This document shows, in pieces, positions 36,591 through 47,969 of a stretch of 64,000 nucleotides of DNA. Made by a program: the position numbers and the translations under genes. Source of the stretch: Pyronema omphalodes (taxonomy: Eukaryota > Ascomycota > Pezizomycetes > Pezizales > Pyronemataceae). Position 1 is the stretch's first letter, and every line of letters begins with the position of its first letter. Where the stretch lies: assembly GCA_024516155.1 (NCBI GenBank), contig JAJJXM010000041.1:504001-568000 (forward strand), written 5' to 3'. Below the pieces are notes generated by a model. It was not told where the DNA came from. It saw nothing but the letters and a program-made list of their open reading frames with translations, and did no database searches.

Positions 36591-37689
36591 TAAATAATTT
36601 ATTACTATCAAAAACGCAAAATCGATTTACACTCTATCTGTACCCAAGATAATCCTATAACCGTGTGTGATGCATGTTGGCTATTGCTGTTGAGCGGGCG
36701 GAAGAAAGATCTTTTCGGCTATACTCAATACATTCAAAGGGGTGGGCGTGCCCCATCAACACATCGCGTTGATCGTTGAACACCAAATAGCGCTCAAAGT
36801 ATACGTCACCGTTGCACTGGTGAAAGCTCACCCCAGAGATGTGCTGTTCCTTGTTTCTTTTTATTTCTGCTTGGATTTTTGATCATACAGATGACATGGC
36901 CTGGAAGACCTCGGCAGGGGATATATGTCCAATTTTCCTGTGCCTGTGGTTACAAACACCTGATCAGGCACCCCAGTGACCTTATCTTCGATTATGCTCG
37001 GTTACAAAGCAATGATAAAAGGTCATAAATAATGAAAGCGACTAAAACAGTTTTGTTTGTTTTGTTTTTGTTTTGTATCATACCCTGATCGAGGCCTGAA
37101 AGGCCTATGCAGCAAAAGGAAATATCAGGGTATCCCGTCATCGAGGCCAAGACCACTTAGTCAGGTGGCTCTGTCTCCTACTCCCATAATAATACGCCGC
37201 CAAAACTTCACCTTGGCACTTTCCAACCGCCAACTGGTTTGCCGAAATTTCCTGATCGGGAAATCTCAGAGAACCATTGCCACTTCAAGGCTCCCCCTTC
37301 ACTGCGGCCCTGGCATCTACCCAGCCCGTAGCCATGCCTGCTTTGCGGTAACATCCTCCCTTCAGCGGCATCCCCCATATTCTTCACTCCAAGGCCCCAC
37401 GGGCAGCGAGATGATGATGTCTTCGCGATGCCCCATACCAGTACATCCGGCTCCCCCACCGCTTTGGCCATCCGGGGTTCCTTGGCTGCACACGCTCGCC
37501 TCCAACATATCGTAGGAAAGCGAGCTCCCATCGACCAGCCCCTCGATGCGGAGGTCCCCACTACGATAAATGCGAGAAACCCGGAGATGATGCGCCCACG
37601 GTTGTGTCAGTCATTCACTCTGTGTATATACTGAGCTTCGGTGAGCGGCTTCATGTGCTTGACCAATGCATTCCTGCTCTATAGGCGGA
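36591..37689. other. Unassigned, probably transposon-derived
   Basis: A short inverted repeat occurs around 37078-37136 (ATACCCTGAT and ATCAGGGTAT, each followed by a GAGGCC word). Open frames at 37057-37515 (plus) and 37208-37561 (minus) show no recognised domain. Confidence 0.35.
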
Positions 37690-39066
37690 GGTGATGCGTC
37701 TCTGCAACATCAATAGCAAGCTCCACCCTGGAGTCGCTGAAGCACCGGCTAACAGTGCCCCGTCTTCTCCCCGCTCTTCTAGCCGTGCTGGGCAGGCAGC
37801 CTCTGCGCTTCTCTGCGCCCACATCGATATCACCGTACGTGCCACTCTTGCACAGGTAACCGCAGCCGACACCAGTCTGCCTGCGCCTACGTCAGCCCCT
37901 ATCGAGACGTAGACCACCTACCAATCTCGTCACGCGGAACAAGTCCAGCAATGCCCCACCGGTCAAGATTCTCGTTGCCACAAACCTCCCATCAGAGGTC
38001 CGCCGTCTCGTGTTTTCGCGCGACCCCACCACCACGTGCCTCTTCCAACCCCTCGACGCGTTCACAGAAGCAATCAACGACTGCTTGTCGTACCACAGCT
38101 GCCCCAGTACCATCACGTTCTCAAAGTGACGCGTAATGCCAAAGGTACCTTGACAGCTACCACCGTCCCCAGAGTAGCTGCAGTGATGCTCCTGCGTTTC
38201 TACTGCAATGAGGTAATAAACGCCGTCTGCAAGGTTAGCCCTGGCGTTACTGACATCCAACAGCGGGAATCGTGGGTGGGCCTCAAGGTTCATGGTGTAC
38301 CTGTGGCGCACTTTCTGGGTCAGGGATCTCAAGGAGTACAGGAGCTCCGAGTTGTGATCCCAGACAATCACAACCACCTGGAGGTACTCCCTAACGTTGG
38401 TTGGTTATGTAAATTACAAGATATTCGCGAACGCTTTGTACATGGAGCCACACAAAACTCTTCTGCCGTGATCGTTGTCTGAAGCACTGCTTCTGCCTGC
38501 CTGTTGATGGCAAAGTGTGTTCCTTTAGGCAGCAGTTGCCACCATGCAGAGCTCAATGTCTTTCAGGGACTGGATAGCCTGTGCCGCTGGTGCCTCAACT
38601 TGGGACATATTTGGGAGCGATGCTTCACCCCAGATATTTTCCATGGTAATATCTATGCCCTCAATCACAGCACCGCCAAAAACCGCCGGTCTCCATTGAT
38701 GGCTGTAGGAAGCCCGTAGGCCCTGCCCACTCGCACTGTCCTCAGGTGCCTCTATGTGCTAACTGTCAAGAAGAACATTTCGCAAGTGATTGTGCATGCC
38801 CACATTGCTTTGCTGCAATCCCAGCTGCCTGCCTTGCCCTCTCTTCACCTTGGAACCGAACTGGCAACAACGCCTCAACCCTGGCTGTAACCCCCTCTTT
38901 GTCCCGCTCCTCCCCTCAGTCCCCCTCCCTCCTGTCTCAGCACACTGCTAACTGGACGGGTTTTGTGGTTGCCAACCTTCTCGCTGTCGTGATGGAAACC
39001 AACCATGAAGTCACTCCTTTGGTTGAGTCTACCGATGCCGTTGACCCCACAGATCCCAATATATAA
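37690..39066 (+). mobile_element. Tad-like LINE remnant, ORF1 (gag-like) region
   Basis: Conceptual reading across several frames matches the layout of fungal Tad-type LINE ORF1. A segment KVTRNAKGTLTATTVP is followed by WVGLKVHGVPVAHFLG and LRVVIPDNHNHLEVLPNVGW. Then come paired CCHC knuckles: CRWC..GHIWERC at about 38582-38623 and CANC..HFASDC at about 38755-38793, the second followed by ACPHC. Stops and frame changes separate these parts, so it is not functional. A second, inverted copy of the same protein lies at 39459-42366. The 3' end could not be placed, as sequence after 39066 fits either copy poorly. Confidence 0.6.
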
Positions 39067-39458
39067 GTGGCACTCAGGTTCTGCCACTCAACTGCTGTAA
39101 GAGTGGTGAGGTTCTTACCGCGATGGTGCCAAGGAGCACTCCCGTCAACATGACCTGGTAGACTACAGCCGAGGTTCGCATGGAAAGTACGGCAGACAAG
39201 TGCTTTGTGGCTGCACACGAGACGCAAGCACGAAGTCTTGCCATCTTATTAACCCAGCAAAGATCAGACAGCACCACAATGTGCTCGTGATCAGCCTGGA
39301 TGTCCACCGGCCGTCGCCCGTGGTTGTGTTGGGTGGAGCACCATCCACACGGCGTTCCCATCCGCAGATTCCAGAAAGCATCCCCAGCAGCTACACTTTT
39401 CTGTTCCCTGTAGACCGAGGTACGCATTGCGTTGTTCCTGCTCTTCCTCGGGGTTCGC

Positions 39459-42366
39459 TCAGCCTTTTTTCACTGGGTATCGAGTGTGACCGTATGACTG
39501 GCGCGTGGACTTGATCTCGGTGCCCCACCACCTCTTCCATCGAGCAGTGATTTTTATTTTCCCTGCTGGCAGGAGAAGCCTGACCGTCAGCGTCTCCCAG
39601 AACCACCCTACTTCCTTTCTAACCCCCCTGGGAGCAACAACTGGAGAGAAGTGGTCAAAGTTCGCTTCCACGGCGATGATCTGACAGCTCTTTCATCATT
39701 TTCTCCCCGTCCTCAAGCTACCCCTTGACCGGCCGCCATCTGCTGGGGGAAATGTAATCCTCTGGTACCGTCACCGATGTGGCTTCTAGAACCCAAACGT
39801 TATTGTCAGGAGGTAGCATATGCCGGATCCAGCGGGGTTCGAGCACTCACATGAGGGCACAGTCCCATAGTAGCAAACACCAGATCCATGATGCTATGGT
39901 GATATTGTCCTGTCCTCCTATGTGTCACCTCTTCATCTCTAGTGAAGCAGACATCATGGTGATCCATGAGGTCCTCGAGGAATACGTGGTGGAGGTGTTG
40001 AACGGAGCGTGCATGCCACCTCTTTCTGTGGGCATTGAACTCACCGGCCAAGACGGTATCTTGGGTGATTACCAATGCCTAGTCAACATTGGGGACCGGT
40101 GACCCACTGCCACATGCTCTAGGAGCATCCTAACATTTATGATATGCAGTTTTCTGTGTCCGCGACACAGAACATCCAGGACCTGTAGGTCCCCTCCTAC
40201 TGTCGCAGCCAATTCATCTCGGGGGCGGACAGTCCAGGCGGAGTCCTCCCGAATTCCGAGTAACACCCTCGTACCACACTTCAACCTAAAGGCTCGGTGG
40301 CACCACCCTGGGAAGATTGGTGGCTCTTCAATCAGAACCACGTCGCCCCCCAGCGGCACCCCACTCTCCATGATAGCTTATACAGCCGCACTGCTCTTCC
40401 TGCAATTATGCTGTAGAACCTGAATTAGTATTATCATGCAAAGTTGGGGGGGCAATGGTATCTGTCCCAATCTCGGTGGAGCAAGGGAGAACGGCTTCTT
40501 GCGCGTGGGCAAGGGGAGTGGTGGATTCGCAGACCGCATCGGAGAGGTCCATGTTGAAAGAGTTGGTCGGTTTGTTGGTTTGCGGTTAAGATGCGGCGTA
40601 TTCAATGAGGTTGGTATCTGACATTAGCACTGGTGGAGCAGCACCGGTGTTGTACAGAGCACCGCAGGGCATTCTGATTAGGCAGGCTGCACATACAGTG
40701 GCCAACCTGTCCAGGCACGGGTAATCACCCACATTGTGAGCACCACCGCAGTTTGCCCACGATGGGATGAACAATGTGTGCTTGTATGCTGTTCCTGCGG
40801 GTTTGCGACATTTGCCAAGGTCCAATGACTGGTGATTGGTGCCACGGCTCATGTCTCATCGTCACACGGTCGTCGTTCTTGTGTTCTGCCTGTTGTGGTT
40901 GTGGTGTTGCTGCCATATGCCTTGCAGTGTTGTTGCCTATTGTGTTCTTGCTGTTGGTGATGTGTCGTGAATGGCTATAGCTGCAACGATGTCGGATTGT
41001 GTTTGGAAAAAACAGAACGGCTACATCAGTGTGCCGCGATGCTGTTTCATGCCTCAGCAGTAGTGCTGGCAGATCTCTGGTATAAAAGGAGCGTCTCCAC
41101 CCCTTTGTTGTTGGTTCCCAGCGAACACCTTGTGCTCTTTGCTTGTTCACATAATCACAAGATTCATTCTGTCCTTGTCCTAGTTGGCTTGGCACTTGTC
41201 CTTGTCCTTGTCCCTGTCCTTGTCCTGCCCGTGTCCTGACCATCCTGTCCTGCGCCACTGGTCCTTTTTCCCTCTCGGTGCCAGTCTGGAACCCTTGCCC
41301 AGTCCTCCTGTCTCCGTGCCTGCTCGTATCCCGCGGGAACCTCTGCTCCCTTGTCTCGGTAAGAATCGGCGCAGGCATGATGCTCGGCACAGAAAGCACA
41401 TCGAAACATTGCTGGTCTGGAGCAGTCCTCCCGGATGTGGGCACACTGCAGCAGCCTGAACATCGGCTATCAGGGCCGCCTACCACGTACATCACTGGTC
41501 GGTGATGTTCGTTTCCTAAGAGTAGTTCCAGCAGATCAGCATCTTCCCAGTGGTAGAGCAGCCACCAAAGAAGACATTGCAGGAGCTCTGCATACGGGGC
41601 TGGGCCAGTCTCCGCCTTGCCCCACATCTCATATTAGACAGTACCTCTACCCTCACGTGGTTGGCTTGGATTTCATGTTGAGGACCATGAACGCCTTGTG
41701 ATGGTTCACCCATGAAGCATTGCACGGGACCCAGTGGCTTTTCACGCACACCAGTGGTCCAGTTCCTCGACTTTATTCACGCTGTCCACTCCATGAACCT
41801 TGTTGTGGATGTCATGTGAGTACAGCCCTAGTATGGAAGCGGCGTCAAGGCCCGGGACAGTGGTGGCAGTCATGGTGCCCTTTGCGTTGCGGAAAACCTC
41901 AATTACCCGGCAAAACTGGGGAGCATTGTTCAAACATAGGCAATTGTAGATGGCGGCTGTGAACGCGTCGTCCCTGCATCGTGACGCCAGAGCGGCATCA
42001 CGGCGGGTGTAGACCATGTGGTGGACTTTGGCGGGTAGGTTTTGAGTGGGGGCATAGCAGTTTTGAGGCCATTGATGGAGTTTTGTACACTGCTGAGATT
42101 TGTAGGCAGTCTACACTTGCGGAGGTGGCTTGGGGGGGGGGGGGGGCTGCAGGGGCCTTAAGGGCATGAACTGCTTGCAGCTGAGCTTGTAGCTCCCAAT
42201 TCATGCTGCTGAGGTGCCTCACCAGATGGTCAAGGGTAGGTATATGTGCCTCCATATCTTCGAGGCGGAAAGCTGGGTCCCTGATGTAGTCGATATTCAG
42301 AATAGACAATAGGCGGGCCACCACCTCTGCGTGACTTTCAGGGTCAGAATGATTCTCTTCGTCCAC
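39459..42366 (-). mobile_element. Tad-like LINE remnant, inverted copy (ORF1 and part of endonuclease)
   Basis: On the minus strand from 42366 there is an acidic N-terminus (MDEENHSDPESHAEVVARLL), then EVFRNAKGTMTATTVP (compare KVTRNAKGTLTATTVP in the plus copy), a degraded gag core, and Cys/His clusters at about 41460-41370 (CAHIREDC..CAFC). An open frame at 40075-39806 carries AGEFNAHRKRW and later IMDLVFAT, the GDFNxHHxxW and SxxDLVF motifs of LINE apurinic endonuclease domains. At about 39600-39500 WWGTEIKSTRQSYGHT resembles the linker after it. No reverse transcriptase was found. A G run of 14 (about 42132-42145) interrupts ORF1. Decayed by stops and frameshifts. Confidence 0.55.
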
Positions 42367-42837
42367 CTAGGTGCCTCGAGAGTTCAGATGTTTGCGTGGA
42401 TTGATTCGGCCCATAGCAATGACTCCCAGGGGAGTAGGGGACTGCGGTGACTGCATCTCGTGGGTAAAGACGCAGAGGGGTATATCAGAGATTGTCTCTT
42501 CAGTTTGGCCTTGAATCTAAACCGGAGACAGCCGTTGGCACCAGCAGAGTGTAATCCTACGCCGGGAGGAAATTTCCTAAAAGCGGGGCATGCCAATCAT
42601 CCTTGGTGATGCCAGGGCTGTGGAGAATCGGTAGATGACTCATGAGATCTCTGTGGCATTTCCCAGATAAGGAACTTGAGCGAGAAAGATGGCATTGAAC
42701 CAGGGCCTCAATGCTGTGTGTCTGACTTCTTTGGCTCTTCCTGGCTTGATATGATATGATGTCATGTCATGTGATGTGATGTGATCTGATCCCAAATGAA
42801 CAGCCCTACTCTCAACTAACACTCATCTCCCGGTCAA

Positions 42838-45800
42838 CAACTATGCAAACCACAAATTCGCCGAGAATCACACCCAAACATGGCAGCCCCATCAAACACC
42901 CCCCCCCCAGCCAAACACCACACCCCCGCTTGATATCATTTTACCTACCGGCTGTAATAGGACGCGACTATCAGACTATAAGCGGGTAATATAAGTATTT
43001 TGCACTATGAATCTTCCATATGCGGTATAAACACTTTGCGACTTCACAGCCAGATTGTTCTACAGTTCTGATAGCCGGGAGGGTATCAGGTGGAAATGTT
43101 CCTGGGGGTTGTTGGGTTCCCATGATGTCATCATGGCATCCACATTTTGCCGCTTTAACACAGCTGATAATCCAAAACCTCCCAATCTCCCAGAGGACCT
43201 CCCCCAGAATGTAGTGAACAAATTCTTGGACATGAATATTTTTGTGTTGTCAACTGTGCCTGTGCTCATCAGAAGACGAGCTGCTTATATCCCGGGCGCA
43301 ACTCCGCAATTCCGGAATGGATTCCCATCTGTGAATAACCTGTACCGCCGGGGGCATGCATCCCCTCCTCTTGTGTGCGTTCCGGGTCGGAACAAAGTGC
43401 CCAAGCATGGGCTAGCGAATGTAACTACTCCCATTCACTGGTAGGTCCCAGCTTAGGCCCGTTGCATCATCGTGAGAACCCCAATCCAACACGAGCTTCT
43501 GTTTAAACATGTGAAAATGCTAATCTATGATTATTCCCAGTGCACAGACAACTGGTCCGGGAGGATGGACTTGTGGTCAATCTCTCTTCTGAGGTCAACC
43601 ACTGCAATGTCCACGCTGAGTGGTCGATGGCTGGATTTCGAATCAGGATATTTACAAGTTTGACACAAATGAGATTACACCACAGAACGGGCACTTTCTG
43701 GGGGCTGTCTATGCGTTCACCCAGAAGGTTTGGTGGTTGGTTGCCTTTGAGGTCTGGGCGAACGGGTAGACACCTACCGGCTGTAATACGACGCGACTAA
43801 CAGACTATAAGCGGGTAATATAAGTATTTTGCACTATGAATCTTCCATATGCGGTATAAACACTTTGCGAATTCACAGGCAGATTGTTCCACAGCTCAGA
43901 TACCCGGGAGGGTATCAGCTGGACATGTTCCTGGGGGTTATTGGGTTCCATTGATGTCATCATGGCATCCACATTTTGCCGCTTTAACACAGCTGATGAT
44001 CCAGACCTCTACCAATCTGCCAGAGAACCTCCTCCAGAATCTAGGGAACAAATTTTCAGACATGGATATTTTTGTGTTTTCAACTGTGCCTGAACTCATC
44101 CGTAGAGGAGTCGCTTATACCCCGGCCGCAACTCAGCAATTCCGGACTGGATTCCCATCTGTGCATAACCAGTACCGCTAGGAGCATGCATCCCCTCCTC
44201 TTGTGTGGGTTCGGGGTCGGAACAAAGTGCCCAAGCATGGGCTAACGAATGTAACTACTCACATTCGCCGGTAGGTCCCAGCTTGAGCCCATGGCATCAT
44301 CCTGAGAACCCCAATCCAACACGAGCTCCTGGTTAAACATCTCAAAATGCTGATTTATAATTATTCCCATTGTGCAGAGAACTGGCCTGGGAGGACAGAC
44401 TTGTGGTCAATCTCAGTCCTGAGGTCAACCACTGCAATGTCCACGATGAGTGGTCGATGGCTAGATTTCGAATCGTGATATTTACAATCTTCACACATAT
44501 GTGATTACACCACAGAACGGCCACTTTCTAGGGGCTGTCTATGCATTCACCCAGAAGGTTTGGTGGTTGGTTGCCTTCGAGGTCTGGCGTAACGGGTAGA
44601 CACCTACCAGCTGTAAATGGACGCCACGATCAGACTTCAACTATGCAAACCGCAAATTCGCCGAGAATCACACCCAAACATGGCAGCCCCATCAACCGCC
44701 CCCCCCCCTGCCCCCCCAGCCAAACACCACACCCCCGCTTGATATCATTTCACCTACCGGCTGTAATAGGACGCGACTATCAGACTATAAGCGGGTAATA
44801 TAAGTATTTTGCACTATGAATCTTCCATATGCGGTATAAACACTTTGCGACTTCACAGCCAGATTGGTCTACAGTTCTGATAGCCGGGAGGGTATCAGGT
44901 GGAAATGTTCCTGGGGGTTGTTGCGTTCCCATGATGTCATCATGGCATCCACATTCTGCCGCTTTAACACAGCTGATGATCCAAAACCTCCCAATCTCCC
45001 AGAGCATTTCCCCCAGAATGTAGTGAACAGATTTTCGGACATGCATATTTTTGTGTTGTCAACTGTGCCTGTACTCATCAGAAGACGAGCCGCTTATATC
45101 CCGGCCGCAACTCCGCAATTCCGGAATGGATTCCCATCTGTGCATAACCTGTACCGCTGGGGGCATGCATCCCCTCCTCTTGTGTGGGTTCCGGGTCGGA
45201 ACAAAGTGCCCAAGCATGGGCTAACGAATGTAACTACTCACATTCACTGGTAGGTCCCAGCTTAGGCCCATGGCATCATTGTGAGAACCTCAATCCAACA
45301 CGAGCTTCTGTTTAAACATGTCAAAATGCTAATCTATAATTATTCCCAGTGCACAGACAACTGGTCCGGGAGGACGGACTTGTGGTCAATCTCTCTCCTG
45401 AGGTCAACCACTGCAATGTCCACGCTGAGTGGTCGATGGCTGGATTTCGAATCAGGATATTTACAATTTTGACACAAATGAGATTACACCACAGAACGGC
45501 CACTTTCTGGGGGCTGTCTATGCGTTCACCCAGAAGGTTTGGTGGTTGGTTGCCATCGAGGTCTGGGCGAACGGGTAGATACCTACCGGCTGTTATAGGA
45601 CACGACTAACAGACCATAAGCGGGTAATATAAGTATTTTGCACTATGAATCTTCCATTTGCGGTATAAACACTTTGCGACTTCACAGCCAGATTGTTCAA
45701 CAGCTCAGATACCCGGGAGGGTATCAGGTGGAAATGTTCCTGGGGGTTATTGGGTTCCATTGATGTCATCATGGCATCCACATTTTGCCGCTTTAACACA

Positions 45801-46411
45801 GCTGATGATCCAAAGCTCTACCAATCTGCCAGAGAACCTCCTCCAGAATCTAGGGAACAAATTTTCAGACATGGATATTTTTGTGTTTTCAACTGTGCCT
45901 GAACTCATCCGTAGAGGAGTCACTTATACCCCGGCCGCAACTCAGCAATTCCGGAATGGATTCCCATCTGTGCATAACCAGTACCGCTGGGAGCATGCAT
46001 CCCCTCGTCTTGTGTGGGTTTTGGGTCGGAACAAAGTGCCCAAGCATGGGCTAACCAATGTAACTACTGACATTCGCCGGTAGGTCCCAGCTTAGGCCCA
46101 TGGCATCATCCTGAGAACCCGAATTCAACACGAGCTTCTGTTTAAACATGTCAAAATGTTCATTTATAATTAATTCCCATTGCGCAGAGAACTGGTCCGG
46201 GAGGACGGACTTGTGGTCAATCTCATCCTGAGGTCAACCACTGCAATGTCCATGCTGAGTGGTCCATGGCTGGATTTCGAATCGGGATATTTACAATTTT
46301 GACACAAATGAGATTACACCACAAAACGGCCACCATCTGGGGGCTGTCTATGCGTTCACACAGACGGTTTGGTGGTTGGTTGTCTTCGAGGCCTGGGCGA
46401 ACGGGTAGACG
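42838..46411 (+). repeat. Four-copy tandem duplication with dimer structure (~829 bp monomer, 1809 bp dimer)
   Basis: A unit starting near CACCTACCGGCTGTAATA is present four times: ~42950-43770 (A1), ~43771-44610 (B1), ~44752-45580 (A2) and ~45581-46411 (B2). A1 matches A2 better than B1, and B1 matches B2 better than A2. Corresponding landmarks are exactly 1809 bp apart (43020/44829, 43849/45658), while A-to-B spacing is 829 bp. Each dimer is preceded by a ~120 bp leader with a C run (42838 and 44637). Each unit has similar short open frames in both directions that include stops at equivalent places. I recognise no domain; it may be a decayed gene or transposon piece. Confidence 0.9.
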
Positions 46412-47278
46412 AAAGTCTAGAAAATACCCTAAGTGTTCCCAACATCTCATGCAGCAGGCGCAACCTGATCTCCCTTGAAACCGTTACCATCCTACACTGA
46501 TACCTCTGGAGGAGCACATTTCATCAATTTGGACTGTGATCAATCAGTCAACGTCATAGCTTCTTAAGGAAGATCCAATTGATATTGCCATTCGAACGAA
46601 GCACTACTGATTGAATGAGCTTGTGCATTCATAGTCTCAGTGCTGAGGTTCACACTCATCTACCACCCACCACTACATCATCTATCACACTGATCTAACC
46701 TATCTCCCAGCAGTGAGGCACCCAGGTAGGACATAGGTCCAAGAAGCACTAGCAAATGCCAGAGATGCACGGGGACCACATGCATTGTGAGCCATCAGGT
46801 GTAACGGCGAACAAGGGAGACATAGCTGATGGAGAACCTGAGGGCTCTTGTCCTTTATTCGGTCTTGAGTCCACTGAAGATACCATTTGAATACCTTTGA
46901 CCTTGCAAACTCTTAACCTGCGTCGAGCATCAACTTGCAGATTTCCGTTTTGTGAAGTTATGGAAATACACGGAGATTTCAAGGGACAGAGATTCCACAA
47001 TGGGAACGCAAACGGGGACGTAAACAATGACCAACAAAGTATTTGTTTTTGTACTGAACAAATAACTTTGTCAAGGGCAAACAAAAACAAAACACAGAAA
47101 CACAGAAACAATCCTCCTATGGGCAATGTTTCCTCCTTACATGCCGAACGGCTCAAGGCAGAGTTTCCCTGAAAAATAACTAAGTCAACAATGCGGTTGG
47201 AGTTCTGCATTCCAGACACGCTTATGGGCTCAACCAATTTAGCTTTGGTCGCATGCACAGCCACGTCGTGCACGCGTT
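46412..47278. other. Unassigned spacer with one unrecognised open frame
   Basis: A minus-strand open frame at 46749-47273 (174 residues) starts inside the neighbouring LTR-adjacent sequence and shows no known domain. Its middle has a short hydrophobic segment (GLFLCFCVLFLFALD). It is probably chance. Confidence 0.3.
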
Positions 47279-47969
47279 TGTTGACTTGGCGTACGCGACC
47301 GTAACTCTAGCCGTAGTTATGTGTGCGCGACCGTAACCCTAAGTGTGCGCGTGCGACCGTAACAGTAAAGCCAGTCACCCATGTGTGGTCGTAACCCTAA
47401 CCCCAGTCACGTTTACGCGTGTTAATGGATCAAGTGCTCGTGCATACTGATCTACTACTGATAAGAGATCACGTTACTGGATCTTATCTTATCACATAAG
47501 ATGATCCAGCGCTAAGCCTAGTTATGTGTGCGCACATTAGTAGATCAGTGCGCGTGCAAACTGATCTACTATTGATAAGGAACACGTAACCACTCTTATC
47601 TTCTCAGATAAGATGATTCGCAACACTAGCCCTTACTCGATTCATGATTGCCGCAAAGGGAAACGAAGAACAACCCTAACGGAGAGGTATGGTAGTTCCG
47701 TGAAGGGAAAGACGACCGACACCTAACCTTGGGGAGGGGCCACGTGACCTTTTTGACAAATAGGGAAATAAGCTGTAGCCCAACCGAGGCAAGTTAGATT
47801 TCCAAGACGGGAAATAGATCTGAACCCTAACCCTTGAAAGTGGTGAGTGATGACTGAAGATCGGGGATATAATAAATTGAATGACAAAACGAGTGATGAA
47901 TGATGAAACCAGTGCTAATAGGTGAATGAATCACGAGGAGGACAGGGTGATAATGTGCAAGCCGTGACA
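47279..47969 (-). repeat. Solo-LTR-like sequence, inverted relative to the copy at 53768
   Basis: Read on the minus strand it begins TGTCACGGCTTGCACATTA and ends CCAAGTCAACA, giving TGT...ACA ends over 691 bp. Its minus-strand sequence aligns along ~500 bp with 53768-54307: shared landmarks are CATTCATTCACCTATTA, an AGGGTTCGGA-type word, TTATCCGATAAGA versus TTATCTGAGAAGA, and GATCTCTTATCAGTA. It contains several CCCTAAC words. No internal retroelement genes adjoin it, so a solo LTR is the simplest reading. Confidence 0.65.

Noticed and set aside
46749..47273. 174-residue minus-strand frame
   Set aside because: No recognisable domain, no splice context, and it abuts repeat sequence. Length is within chance for this composition.
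47330..47850. Interstitial telomere repeats (CCCTAA words)
   Set aside because: The words are scattered singly within an LTR-like sequence and recur in its inverted copy at 53.8-54.3 kb. There is no tandem TTAGGG array.
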